Assembly (NCBI GenBank): GCA_903921455.1 | Contig: CAIXPZ010000050.1 | Coordinates: forward strand, 1-30,216 | Direction of reading: 5' to 3' | Length of the DNA: 30,216 nt | DNA from: an uncultured Verrucomicrobia subdivision 3 bacterium | GTDB taxonomy: Bacteria; Verrucomicrobiota; Verrucomicrobiae; Limisphaerales; UBA11358 | Shown: positions 23,576 to 30,216 of the stretch, piece by piece | Numbering within the stretch: the first letter of the stretch is position 1 | Layout of the letters: the number at the start of each line of letters is the position of its first letter | Position numbers and translations under genes: made by a program | Notes under the pieces: model-generated | Databases searched by the model: none | What the model saw: only the letters and a program-made list of their open reading frames with translations | What the model was told of the DNA's origin: nothing

Positions 23576-24454
23576 ATGGCTGATAACCCCAGACAGCATG
23601 AATTCATTGCCATTGACGAGGGGCACGCAACGTTGCTGCACATCAACGAACGCGATCAATCAAAAAACTGGCTTGTGCCCATTGGCCAGCCGGCGGCGCG
23701 CGACATGCAGTTGATTGGAGGCGGGAAAATTCTTGTCGGCCATCACCACGGCTATAGCGAGTTCGATATCGCTCTTGGCCGTTTGTCGAAGGAATTTAAA
23801 TCACTGGAAGGCGTCACCGCCGTGCGGCGCCAGCCGAATGGTCACACCCTTCTTGCCGGCGTGGACATTTCGGGCGCGAAAGGCGTGGCGGTGTTTGAAC
23901 TCGACGCGAACGACCGCGAGATTCATCGAGCGATTTTCCCTGGCGATTATGTCCGGCTGATTCGCCAGACGGAGCAGGGGACGTATCTGATGAGTTGCAA
24001 CGACCGCATTCGCGAAGGCTCGCACGACGGCAAATACCTGCGTGAGTTTCCGGTGGAAGGCTTCTATCACGCTTGGAAATCGTTGCGGTTGCCAAATGGA
24101 AACCTGATTGTCACCGCCGGCTACGGCGCATTCATCGTGGAACTAGATGCGGACGGAAAAATTCTCCGCAAGTTCGGCGGCAAAGACCAGGTGCCGGAAA
24201 GAGTGCGCCCGTTTTTCTACGCGATGTTCCAGTTGTTGCCGAATGGAAACATCGTGCTCGCCAACTGGCAGGGCCATGGGCCAGCCTTTGGCAATTCTGG
24301 CGTTCAATTGTTGGAATTCAACCCCGTTGGCGAAATCGTTTGGACGTGGAGCAAGCCGGAATTGATCTCTTCGCTCCAAGGCGTGCTGGTTCTGGATGCT
24401 CTCGACACCGCCAAACTGCATGACGAACGCGCCGGGTTGATGCAGCCGATTTGA
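23576..24454 (+). CDS. Beta-propeller-like protein of unknown function
   Basis: About 292 residues built from repeated blade-like units with pattern 'G-hydrophobic-hydrophobic, G..., ELD..G.I': MQLIGGGKILVGHHHGYSEF, RRQPNGHTLLAGVDISG, RLPNGNLIVTAGYG with ELDADGKILRKFGG, and LLPNGNIVLANWQGHG with EFNPVGEIVWTW. This resembles PQQ/arylsulfotransferase-type propellers, but no catalytic residues are assigned. No signal peptide is visible. The start is uncertain: ATG at 23576 gives MADNPRQHEFIAIDEG; a TTG at 23564 is in frame; the frame stays open back to the preceding stop at 23525 but has no better start codon, so an exported form would need a frameshift correction. It sits tightly between GH88 and GH43 (12 bp before the latter), so a role in handling or sensing the same sugars is likely. 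Confidence 0.7.
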   Translation: MADNPRQHEFIAIDEGHATLLHINERDQSKNWLVPIGQPAARDMQLIGGGKILVGHHHGYSEFDIALGRLSKEFKSLEGVTAVRRQPNGHTLLAGVDISGAKGVAVFELDANDREIHRAIFPGDYVRLIRQTEQGTYLMSCNDRIREGSHDGKYLREFPVEGFYHAWKSLRLPNGNLIVTAGYGAFIVELDADGKILRKFGGKDQVPERVRPFFYAMFQLLPNGNIVLANWQGHGPAFGNSGVQLLEFNPVGEIVWTWSKPELISSLQGVLVLDALDTAKLHDERAGLMQPI

Positions 24455-24466
24455 CACACTACCTCG

Positions 24467-26113
24467 ATGCTCAAGTCCATCCACAACCCGATATTGCCAG
24501 GATTTTTTCCTGACCCCAGCATTGTGCGTGTTGGCGATGATTACTATATCGCGAACTCATCTTTCGAGTGGTTTCCCGGCGTGCCGATTCACCATTCGCG
24601 CGACTTGGCAAACTGGCGGCTTATCGGTCACGCGCTCACGCGGGAGTCGCAGTTGAACTTGCGTGGCATCGCGGATTCCGGCGGGGTGTGGGCACCGAGC
24701 ATGAGCCATGCGGACGGACAATTCTGGCTCGTCTACACGAACATCCGCACCTGCGGCATGGGCCGGCCATTCAAGGACATTGGCATTTATCTGACGACGG
24801 CGACGGATATTCGCGGTCCGTGGAGCGAGCCGGTCGCTTTGAATTCCATCGGCTTTGATCCGTCGTTTTTTCACGATGAAGATGGGCGCAAATGGCTGGT
24901 GAACATGGAATGGGATTTTCGCAAAGGCCGGCAACGCTTCGCGGGCATCGTGATTCAGGAATACGATCCGAAGACGCAAAAGCTCGTCGGGCCGATGACG
25001 AAAATTCTGGAGAAAACCGGCGTCCTCACCGAAGGGCCGAATCTCTACAAGCACGACGGCTGGTATTACCTGATGCTCGCCGAGGGCGGCACGGGTTGGA
25101 ACCACGGCATCTCGGCGGCGCGCTCGCGGAACCTTCTCGGCCCCTACGAACTGGATCCGCAACCGAGCGTGCTGACCTCGCGCGATGATGCGTCGCTGGC
25201 TTTACAAAAGGCCGGTCACGGCGAGCTGGTGCAGACGCCAGCGGGCGAATGGTATCTCGCGCATCTGGCGAGCCGTCCGCTGAAAACCGACGCGGGGCGA
25301 AACCTGGCGTCTCCCGATAAAACCAATAGCGCGGCGGCTCATGCCGGAGATCGTTGTGTGCTGGGACGCGAAACCTGTTTGCAACGTGGCGTGTGGCAAA
25401 ACGGCTGGCTGCGATTGGCGACGGGCGGAACCCAGCCGCAAGATGCGCTCCCGTTGCCGCAGGGCGTGTCGTTGCAACCATGGGCGCAACTACCAACGCG
25501 CGATGAATTCGATTCCGACACGCTTGATCTGCGCTGGAGTGCGCTGCGGCAACCCATGGCCGAAGCGTGGCTTTCGCTCGCCGCGCGGCCCGGTTGGTTG
25601 CGATTGATCGGACGTGATTCGTTGTTCTCCCTGTTCAGCCAAAGCCTGATCGCGCGGCGTGTGCAGCATTTCCAATTCACTGCCGAGACGTGCCTGGAGT
25701 TTTCGCCGACACACTTTACCCAGATGGCGGGGCTGATTTGCTACTACGATACGCGCCAGCATTTTTATCTGCGCGTGACGCACGACGAGAAGCTGGGCAA
25801 AGTTCTTGGCATCGTGCTGACAGACGAAGGCGTTTATGACGAACTGGTCGACAGTCAGGTCGCTATCAATGAGTGGAATCATATCTTCCTGCGCGCCACG
25901 GTGGAAGATGAACGGCTGCAATTCAGCGCGTCACCGGACGGAAAAACCTGGCGGAGCGTCGGTCCGGAGCTCGACCTGTCCAGGCTGTCCGACGACTACG
26001 GCAGCACGCTGCGCTTCACCGGTGCGATGGTCGGACTGTGCGCGCAGGATGTCGGCGGCACGAATGTGGTCGCCGATTTTGATTATTTTAATTATCTGAC
26101 CAGGGAACCATGA
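24467..26113 (+). CDS. GH43 glycosidase (beta-xylosidase/alpha-arabinofuranosidase type) with C-terminal sandwich domain
   Basis: A 548-residue protein. The N-terminal five-bladed propeller (about 1-310) opens with the family signature NPILPGFFPDPSIVRVGDDY; catalytic base Asp16. Asp131 in GFDPSFFHDEDG is the pKa-modulating residue and Glu189 in LTEGPNLYKH the acid. The C-terminal part from about 343 (RDEFDSDTLDLRWSALRQP to VVADFDYFNYL) matches the beta-xylosidase C-terminal concanavalin-like domain (PF17851) common to XynB-like GH43 enzymes. Its function would be release of xylose or arabinose from short oligosaccharides. No signal peptide, hence cytoplasmic. It overlaps the next gene by ATGA (26110-26113), so the transporter is translationally coupled to it. 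Xylosidase versus arabinofuranosidase cannot be settled from sequence. Confidence 0.92.
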   Translation: MLKSIHNPILPGFFPDPSIVRVGDDYYIANSSFEWFPGVPIHHSRDLANWRLIGHALTRESQLNLRGIADSGGVWAPSMSHADGQFWLVYTNIRTCGMGRPFKDIGIYLTTATDIRGPWSEPVALNSIGFDPSFFHDEDGRKWLVNMEWDFRKGRQRFAGIVIQEYDPKTQKLVGPMTKILEKTGVLTEGPNLYKHDGWYYLMLAEGGTGWNHGISAARSRNLLGPYELDPQPSVLTSRDDASLALQKAGHGELVQTPAGEWYLAHLASRPLKTDAGRNLASPDKTNSAAAHAGDRCVLGRETCLQRGVWQNGWLRLATGGTQPQDALPLPQGVSLQPWAQLPTRDEFDSDTLDLRWSALRQPMAEAWLSLAARPGWLRLIGRDSLFSLFSQSLIARRVQHFQFTAETCLEFSPTHFTQMAGLICYYDTRQHFYLRVTHDEKLGKVLGIVLTDEGVYDELVDSQVAINEWNHIFLRATVEDERLQFSASPDGKTWRSVGPELDLSRLSDDYGSTLRFTGAMVGLCAQDVGGTNVVADFDYFNYLTREP

Positions 26114-27882
26114 TCACTAAATTTGATTACCTCAGCATCGCGTTCTATTTCATCTTCGTGGTGACAGTGGGCGTGGTGTTCTCGCGGCGTAACAAAAATA
26201 CGTCGGATTATTTTCGTGGCGGCGGCATCATGCCGTGGTGGATGGCCGGCGTGTCGGCGTGGATGGCGAGCTTCAGCGCGTGGACGTTCACCGGCGCGGC
26301 GGGAAAAATATTCTCGCAAGGCTTCTACGTCCTGTTGCTCTACTGGTCTTCGCTGGTGCCGTTGTTGTTTTTGTTTTTCTTTACCTGCTACCGCTTTCGC
26401 CGGATGCGCGTGGTGACGCCGCTGGAGGCGATCCGTATCCGCTTCGGCCCGGCGACGCAGCAATTTGTGACGTGGATTCGCCTGCCGTTTCTGCTGTTGT
26501 TCGGCGGCGTGGCGTTGAACACCGTGGGGGTGTTCATGTCCGGTGCATTTGATGTTCCATTGCCGACGGTGATTATTATTTTGGGCGTGATGGTGACGTT
26601 TGTTTCGCTGGTGGGCGGCGCCTTTGGCGTGGCGGCAAGCGATTTTGTGCAGATGTTTTTGATCGTGACTATCACGCTGGTGATTTCGGCCTTTGCCTTG
26701 ATGCAGCCGCAGGTCGGCGGATTAACCGGCATGGTTCATAAGCTGCCGGTGCAGGATTTTCACTGGGGCGAATTTGCGCGGCCCGAATTCATCTCGATCT
26801 GGTTCCTCGCGTTGCTGTTCAACAATCTTTTCTTCAACAACACGATGGAGATGTCCACGAAATACCTCATGGCGCGCAGCGATGCCCACGCGCGCAAGAT
26901 GATGGTGTTTCCGCTGGTCGGCACGCTGGTCGGTCCGCTGATGTGGATGATTCCGCCGCTGGTGGCATCAGTGGTTTACAGCCCGGAACAGATCGCCGCG
27001 ATTTTTCCGAACCTCGGCAAACACCCCGAGGAAGGCGCATTTTTGCTGACGGCGCACGATGTGTTGCCGCAGGGAATGTTGGGGCTGCTCATCGCGGGTA
27101 TTTTTGGCGCGACCTTGTCCAGTCTGGACGCCAGCGTGAATCAGGGCGTGGGCATTCTGGTCCGCAATTTTTACCTGCCGGTCATCAACCCTCAGTGTTC
27201 GGAGAAAAAACTTTTGGTCATCAGTAAATGCAGCACGGCGATGTTTGGCATGATCATCATTGCCATCGGTCTGGTGGTGAGCAAACTGCGGACGTTGCCG
27301 CTCTTCGACCTGTTGAACCAGCTTGGAGTCAGCTTGTGGCTGCCGCTGGCGATTCCCTTGTGCCTTGGGCTCTTCTACAAGCGCACGCCGGCATGGTCGA
27401 GCTGGACGACGGTGCTGATCGGCCTGGCGATGTCGTTCGTGGCAAAATTCTGCATCAAGCCGGAGATGTTCTCGTGGATTCCGGCATTGCACGGGCCGTT
27501 CAAACCCGAGGAAGTGACGCAATTTTATCTCTTCGCCACGGTCGCTTTCGTCTCGGTGGCCTGCATCAGCTGGTTCTTCTTCACCTCGCTTTTCTATGAA
27601 AAATCGTCGCCGGAATACAAGGCGCGCGTGGAGGAATTCTTCCAGCGCCTGAAAACTCCCGTCGGCGACCTCAACGCGGAGCAGGTGAAGGAAAATCACA
27701 AGGTTGTGGGCGCGATTGGTCTGCTGTGCATGATCTTCGGCGCGTTCGTGCTCTTGATGATGCTGGTGCCCAACGACGGGGTGAAGCGGCTCGGCTTCCT
27801 TTTCTGCGGCGGCATTGTGTTCGGCGTCGGCTGGCTGCTGCGCCGGGTGGCCAACCGTCATCAGGAAAAACCGGTTTGCTGA
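26110..27882 (+). CDS. Sodium:solute symporter (SSS family), sugar uptake
   Basis: A 590-residue inner-membrane protein with about 13-14 hydrophobic helices. The SSS signature is near the N-terminus: NTSDYFRGGGIMPWWMAGVS followed by AWMASFSAWTFTGAAGKIFS. Further family marks are SLVGGAFGVAASDFVQM and GLLIAGIFGATLSSLDASVN (the Ser-rich helix usually tied to Na+ binding). The length and the extra C-terminal helix after a charged loop (about 495-545) fit the sugar-transporting branch related to SglT. Its start overlaps the GH43 stop by 4 bp. In this cluster it would import mono- or small oligosaccharides or uronates made outside the cell. It is the only transporter in the window, which is notable because there is no SusC/SusD pair or ABC system. 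Confidence 0.93.
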   Translation: MITKFDYLSIAFYFIFVVTVGVVFSRRNKNTSDYFRGGGIMPWWMAGVSAWMASFSAWTFTGAAGKIFSQGFYVLLLYWSSLVPLLFLFFFTCYRFRRMRVVTPLEAIRIRFGPATQQFVTWIRLPFLLLFGGVALNTVGVFMSGAFDVPLPTVIIILGVMVTFVSLVGGAFGVAASDFVQMFLIVTITLVISAFALMQPQVGGLTGMVHKLPVQDFHWGEFARPEFISIWFLALLFNNLFFNNTMEMSTKYLMARSDAHARKMMVFPLVGTLVGPLMWMIPPLVASVVYSPEQIAAIFPNLGKHPEEGAFLLTAHDVLPQGMLGLLIAGIFGATLSSLDASVNQGVGILVRNFYLPVINPQCSEKKLLVISKCSTAMFGMIIIAIGLVVSKLRTLPLFDLLNQLGVSLWLPLAIPLCLGLFYKRTPAWSSWTTVLIGLAMSFVAKFCIKPEMFSWIPALHGPFKPEEVTQFYLFATVAFVSVACISWFFFTSLFYEKSSPEYKARVEEFFQRLKTPVGDLNAEQVKENHKVVGAIGLLCMIFGAFVLLMMLVPNDGVKRLGFLFCGGIVFGVGWLLRRVANRHQEKPVC

Positions 27883-27946
27883 GCGTGACAGGAAGCAGCA
27901 ACTTTCGCCGCGTCGCCCATGATTAATTTTATTTTCCATAAACATT

Positions 27947-30022
27947 ATGAGTAAGCACAATATAAATCGTCCTTTCATCAGCATCTGGTTCGGAAATTTC
28001 TTCGAGCCGTTTTACAGCGATTACGCCGCGACTCGCAAAGGCCTTGCGGATTGCGCGGCGCTGGGATTCAACAGCATCAACCTTGACTCAAAAGCGTGGG
28101 CGGATTTTTTTGCGCGCTATCGAGGTGGCAAGGCCAGCCAGTATGTCGCGATGCATGAGTTCATGATGGCGGAGATGGCCAAACTCGGCATGGATTACAC
28201 CTGCCTCGCGCTTTATCTGTGCGGTGACAATCTCTATCCCAACATCCGCAGCGTGCCGCCCGTGCGCGGCGAAGAGCCGATGCGCCCGAACGGCCAGCCG
28301 ATGGGCACCTACAAATATTGGTCGCCGAAGGCACAAGCCACGATGGTCGAGCATGTCAAAGGGCTGCTGAAGCTTTACGGTCAGGGAATGCGACGCACGG
28401 CCGACGGCAGAATTATCATGCAGACGATGTTCGAGCCGATTCCGAAACCGAGCTTCGACGCCGAAGGCAGACAAAAATATCTCGCGTGGCTGGAAATTCG
28501 TTATGGCGGCGACATTGCTAAACTAAACAGGCGCTATGGACTCAAAGCAAAGTCATTCGCCAAACTGAAAGCGTCGGAATACTGGTTGCGGCCGGATGAA
28601 TTGAACTGGGTGGGTTGCGCGCGGCCCACGGTGAAGGATTTCGCCAAACGCACGCCGGATTTTTACCGCTGGATTGATAATCAGACGCATCTGGCTGAAG
28701 TGTTGCAGGATTACCTGGCAACCATGAAAAAACACTGGCGTGAACTGCCGGAAAATATCTTCATTGAGCCGCAATTGCACCAGTGGGGATATTTTTTCAA
28801 TCCGCCCGGCGCAATTGACTGGCAGACTGGCCAGCGGGCGCTGGATGTTTATAAATGCGCGGCGCAGGTGGATAGCGTGCTGTTCATCGGCGCGCCGTTG
28901 AACGCCGAGAACCGCGCGGACGCGATGGCGTTGAGCGTCGAGGGTTCGATCCAGCGAAACGCGAATTCACATCGTCCGTTCACGGGCGGGTTGTATCTCG
29001 GCCGTCATGTGAACGGCGACATTTACCGTGTCGTGCCGCCGGCCGAATCCATCGCCACGCATGTTGCGAATGGCGCGAAGGGTCTGCACATCTACGGTTA
29101 CAGTGGTTTGGATGACGGCGGCGTGATGTTCCGCATGGATGAAATGTTTAAGGACTCCCTGCGCACGGGTAATCGCTGGGCGGAAAAAGTGATGCCGCTG
29201 CTCACCGCGCCGCGCGCCAAGGAAGTGGCGCTGCTGTTTCCGGCGGAGATGAGCCTGTATGAGCCGCTCGAAGTAGATGTCGAAGGACAGCATCGCATGG
29301 ATCTGCTCGGCTGGTATTCACAGTTCGCCGACCTCGGCTGGCATGTGGACATCGTCCATCCCGACCAAGTTGTGGCGGGAGTTTTGCAGGATTACAGGCA
29401 TCTCGTCGTGCCGACCAATTCACTCTACGACCTCGGCGACAATACTGCGCTGGAGGCTGCTGTGGAAACATTTGTCAAAAGCGGGGGCACGATTTTTCAC
29501 GGCCCGGATTGTGATTTGGCGAAGCGAGCGCTGGGCATCAAGGAAGCCGCTATCGCCTTCGATTGTATTGATTGGGACGATGAAATCATTCCGCACGGCT
29601 GGAGCACGGTTTCGTTCAAAGGCGGCAAACCGATTGGCAAATATATCCAGTCGGGCAAAACAGCCATCGCGCAGACCAACCTCGGCAAGGGCAAGGTTTT
29701 TTCCTTCGGTTTCCAATACGGCTACAGCTACTCGCGCCGCACCATGCCAATCGTGCCGCCGCAATACGGTAAACGGGAAATGCACCCGGTGGTGCTGCTC
29801 AAGCAAACTCCCGTTGCCGCGTTCGCCGGAATCTCACCGCTGGCACCCATGCTGCCAATCAAAGGCGTGGAGTTTGCGCGCTTCGGCAAGAAGCTTGTCA
29901 TCGTCAATCATCGCGCCAGCCCTGTGGACATCCGAGGCATTCAATTTCGCAAAGCCGTTCCGCAGTTACCGGTGGTGCCGGGTTGGTTGATGGCTCACTC
30001 AGCAATTTATCTAGAACTATGA
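27947..30022 (+). CDS. GH42-like protein (beta-galactosidase-related), divergent
   Basis: A 691-residue protein with the GH42 layout: a TIM-barrel-like part (about 1-395), a Rossmann/glutamine-amidotransferase-like middle domain (about 405-600; EVALLFPAEMSLYEPLEVD, YRHLVVPTNSLYDLGDN, FVKSGGTIFHGPD) and a C-terminal beta-domain. The acid/base position is probably Glu163 in MQTMFEPIPKP, where GH42 normally has Asn-Glu; the following KYLAWLEIRYGGDIAKLNRR is a hallmark GH42 stretch. The expected nucleophile Glu after the next strand is not seen: RPFTGGLYLGRHVNG (about residue 343) stands where GH42 has an 'ME-Q' block. No signal peptide. It may be a new GH42-related family, use another residue, or be inactive. 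It lies 64 bp after the symporter. The stop at 30020-30022 is about 57 bp before the IS21 end. Confidence 0.8.
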   Translation: MSKHNINRPFISIWFGNFFEPFYSDYAATRKGLADCAALGFNSINLDSKAWADFFARYRGGKASQYVAMHEFMMAEMAKLGMDYTCLALYLCGDNLYPNIRSVPPVRGEEPMRPNGQPMGTYKYWSPKAQATMVEHVKGLLKLYGQGMRRTADGRIIMQTMFEPIPKPSFDAEGRQKYLAWLEIRYGGDIAKLNRRYGLKAKSFAKLKASEYWLRPDELNWVGCARPTVKDFAKRTPDFYRWIDNQTHLAEVLQDYLATMKKHWRELPENIFIEPQLHQWGYFFNPPGAIDWQTGQRALDVYKCAAQVDSVLFIGAPLNAENRADAMALSVEGSIQRNANSHRPFTGGLYLGRHVNGDIYRVVPPAESIATHVANGAKGLHIYGYSGLDDGGVMFRMDEMFKDSLRTGNRWAEKVMPLLTAPRAKEVALLFPAEMSLYEPLEVDVEGQHRMDLLGWYSQFADLGWHVDIVHPDQVVAGVLQDYRHLVVPTNSLYDLGDNTALEAAVETFVKSGGTIFHGPDCDLAKRALGIKEAAIAFDCIDWDDEIIPHGWSTVSFKGGKPIGKYIQSGKTAIAQTNLGKGKVFSFGFQYGYSYSRRTMPIVPPQYGKREMHPVVLLKQTPVAAFAGISPLAPMLPIKGVEFARFGKKLVIVNHRASPVDIRGIQFRKAVPQLPVVPGWLMAHSAIYLEL

Positions 30023-30079
30023 TTGTCCCAAGTCGGTATGATCAAGGTAACGGCCTAAAACAGATCAACCAGGCAAGAC

Positions 30080-30216
30080 TGTAAACGGCGGCTGAAAAGT
30101 GCGGCGGGGTCATGTGTGTGACGGGGCGGTTCAAAAGTGCGGCATCTTCATTAACAATGAAGCATGTATCGCAATATGGAAGACTGGGCTGAGATTCGCA
30201 AAAAAGTGTTGGCAGG
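30080..30216 (+). mobile_element. Left end of an IS21-family insertion sequence, continues past window
   Basis: Starts with TGTAAACGGCGG (about 30080). Two direct copies of AAAAGTGCGGC lie at 30095-30105 and 30133-30143, spaced 38 bp. Multiple subterminal repeats of this kind are typical of transposase binding sites at IS21 ends. The istA start follows at 30164. The exact terminal base and any target duplication cannot be fixed without the other end. Confidence 0.75.
30164..30216 (+). CDS. istA: IS21-family transposase IstA, N-terminal fragment at window edge
   Basis: ATG at 30164 opens MYRNMEDWAEIRKKVLAG, which matches the usual IstA beginning (MEDWAEIR, the start of the N-terminal helix-turn-helix). 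The gene runs out of the window after 17 codons. IstA is the DDE transposase of IS21 elements and is normally followed by the ATPase IstB. The fragment is short, but together with the repeats just before it the call is good. Confidence 0.75.
   Translation, partial: MYRNMEDWAEIRKKVLA

Noticed and set aside
26968..27984. 338-codon open frame on the - strand across the symporter
   Set aside because: It is the mirror of a clear SSS transporter, has an improbable His/Gln/Arg-rich composition and no family motif.
1..30216. tRNA, rRNA, riboswitch, SusC/SusD pair, sulfatase
   Set aside because: I looked for these and saw no supporting sequence for any of them in the window.

Overview
The window looks like a polysaccharide-degradation island from a member of Verrucomicrobiota, most likely a Pedosphaera/Limisphaerales-type bacterium. 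This is inferred from gene style, not from a marker gene. The clues are a prepilin-like protein with the [36 protein letters not shown] N-terminus (split here as [15 protein letters not shown] and [15 protein letters not shown]) and an H...DG C-terminus, a very large Gly/Asn/Thr-rich protein of autotransporter-associated strand repeats without a beta-barrel, FN3-rich secreted enzymes ending in a 'TN..W.....FYRL' tail, and a locus with no SusC/SusD pair. All convincing genes are on the + strand.

Layout. Positions 1-891 hold the 3' part of a divergent tyrosine recombinase. After a 315-bp gap come a GH88 unsaturated-uronyl hydrolase (1207-2427) and a LacI-type regulator (2493-3590). A regulatory-looking gap leads to a 2084-residue surface protein (3857-10111), a strong hairpin, a prepilin-like protein (10203-10994) and a clear intrinsic terminator (11033-11067). 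From 11101 to 30022 runs a catabolic cluster: a 1543-residue multidomain protein, an alpha/beta-hydrolase (putative esterase), a 788-residue paralogue of the catalytic-looking half of the 1543-residue protein, GH35, a broken glycosidase tail, a second GH88, a beta-propeller protein, GH43, an SSS-family symporter and a GH42-like protein. The window ends inside the left end of an IS21-family element with the start of istA.

How the genes may work together (inference). The exported proteins (surface repeat protein, the two paralogous large proteins, esterase, GH35) would bind and open a uronic-acid-containing heteropolysaccharide. The symporter would bring small products in. The leaderless GH88s, GH43 and GH42-like protein would finish them in the cytoplasm. 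GH88 enzymes need unsaturated uronyl ends made by a polysaccharide lyase, yet no recognised lyase family is visible. The paralogous pair at 11101 and 17665, which I cannot place in a known family, is therefore the best candidate for an undescribed lyase family and is the most interesting content here. Galactose and pentose (xylose or arabinose) are suggested as other sugars by GH35 and GH43. No sulfatase is present.

A recombinase at one edge, an IS21 end at the other, and a glycosidase relic in the middle suggest an accessory, recently rearranged region.
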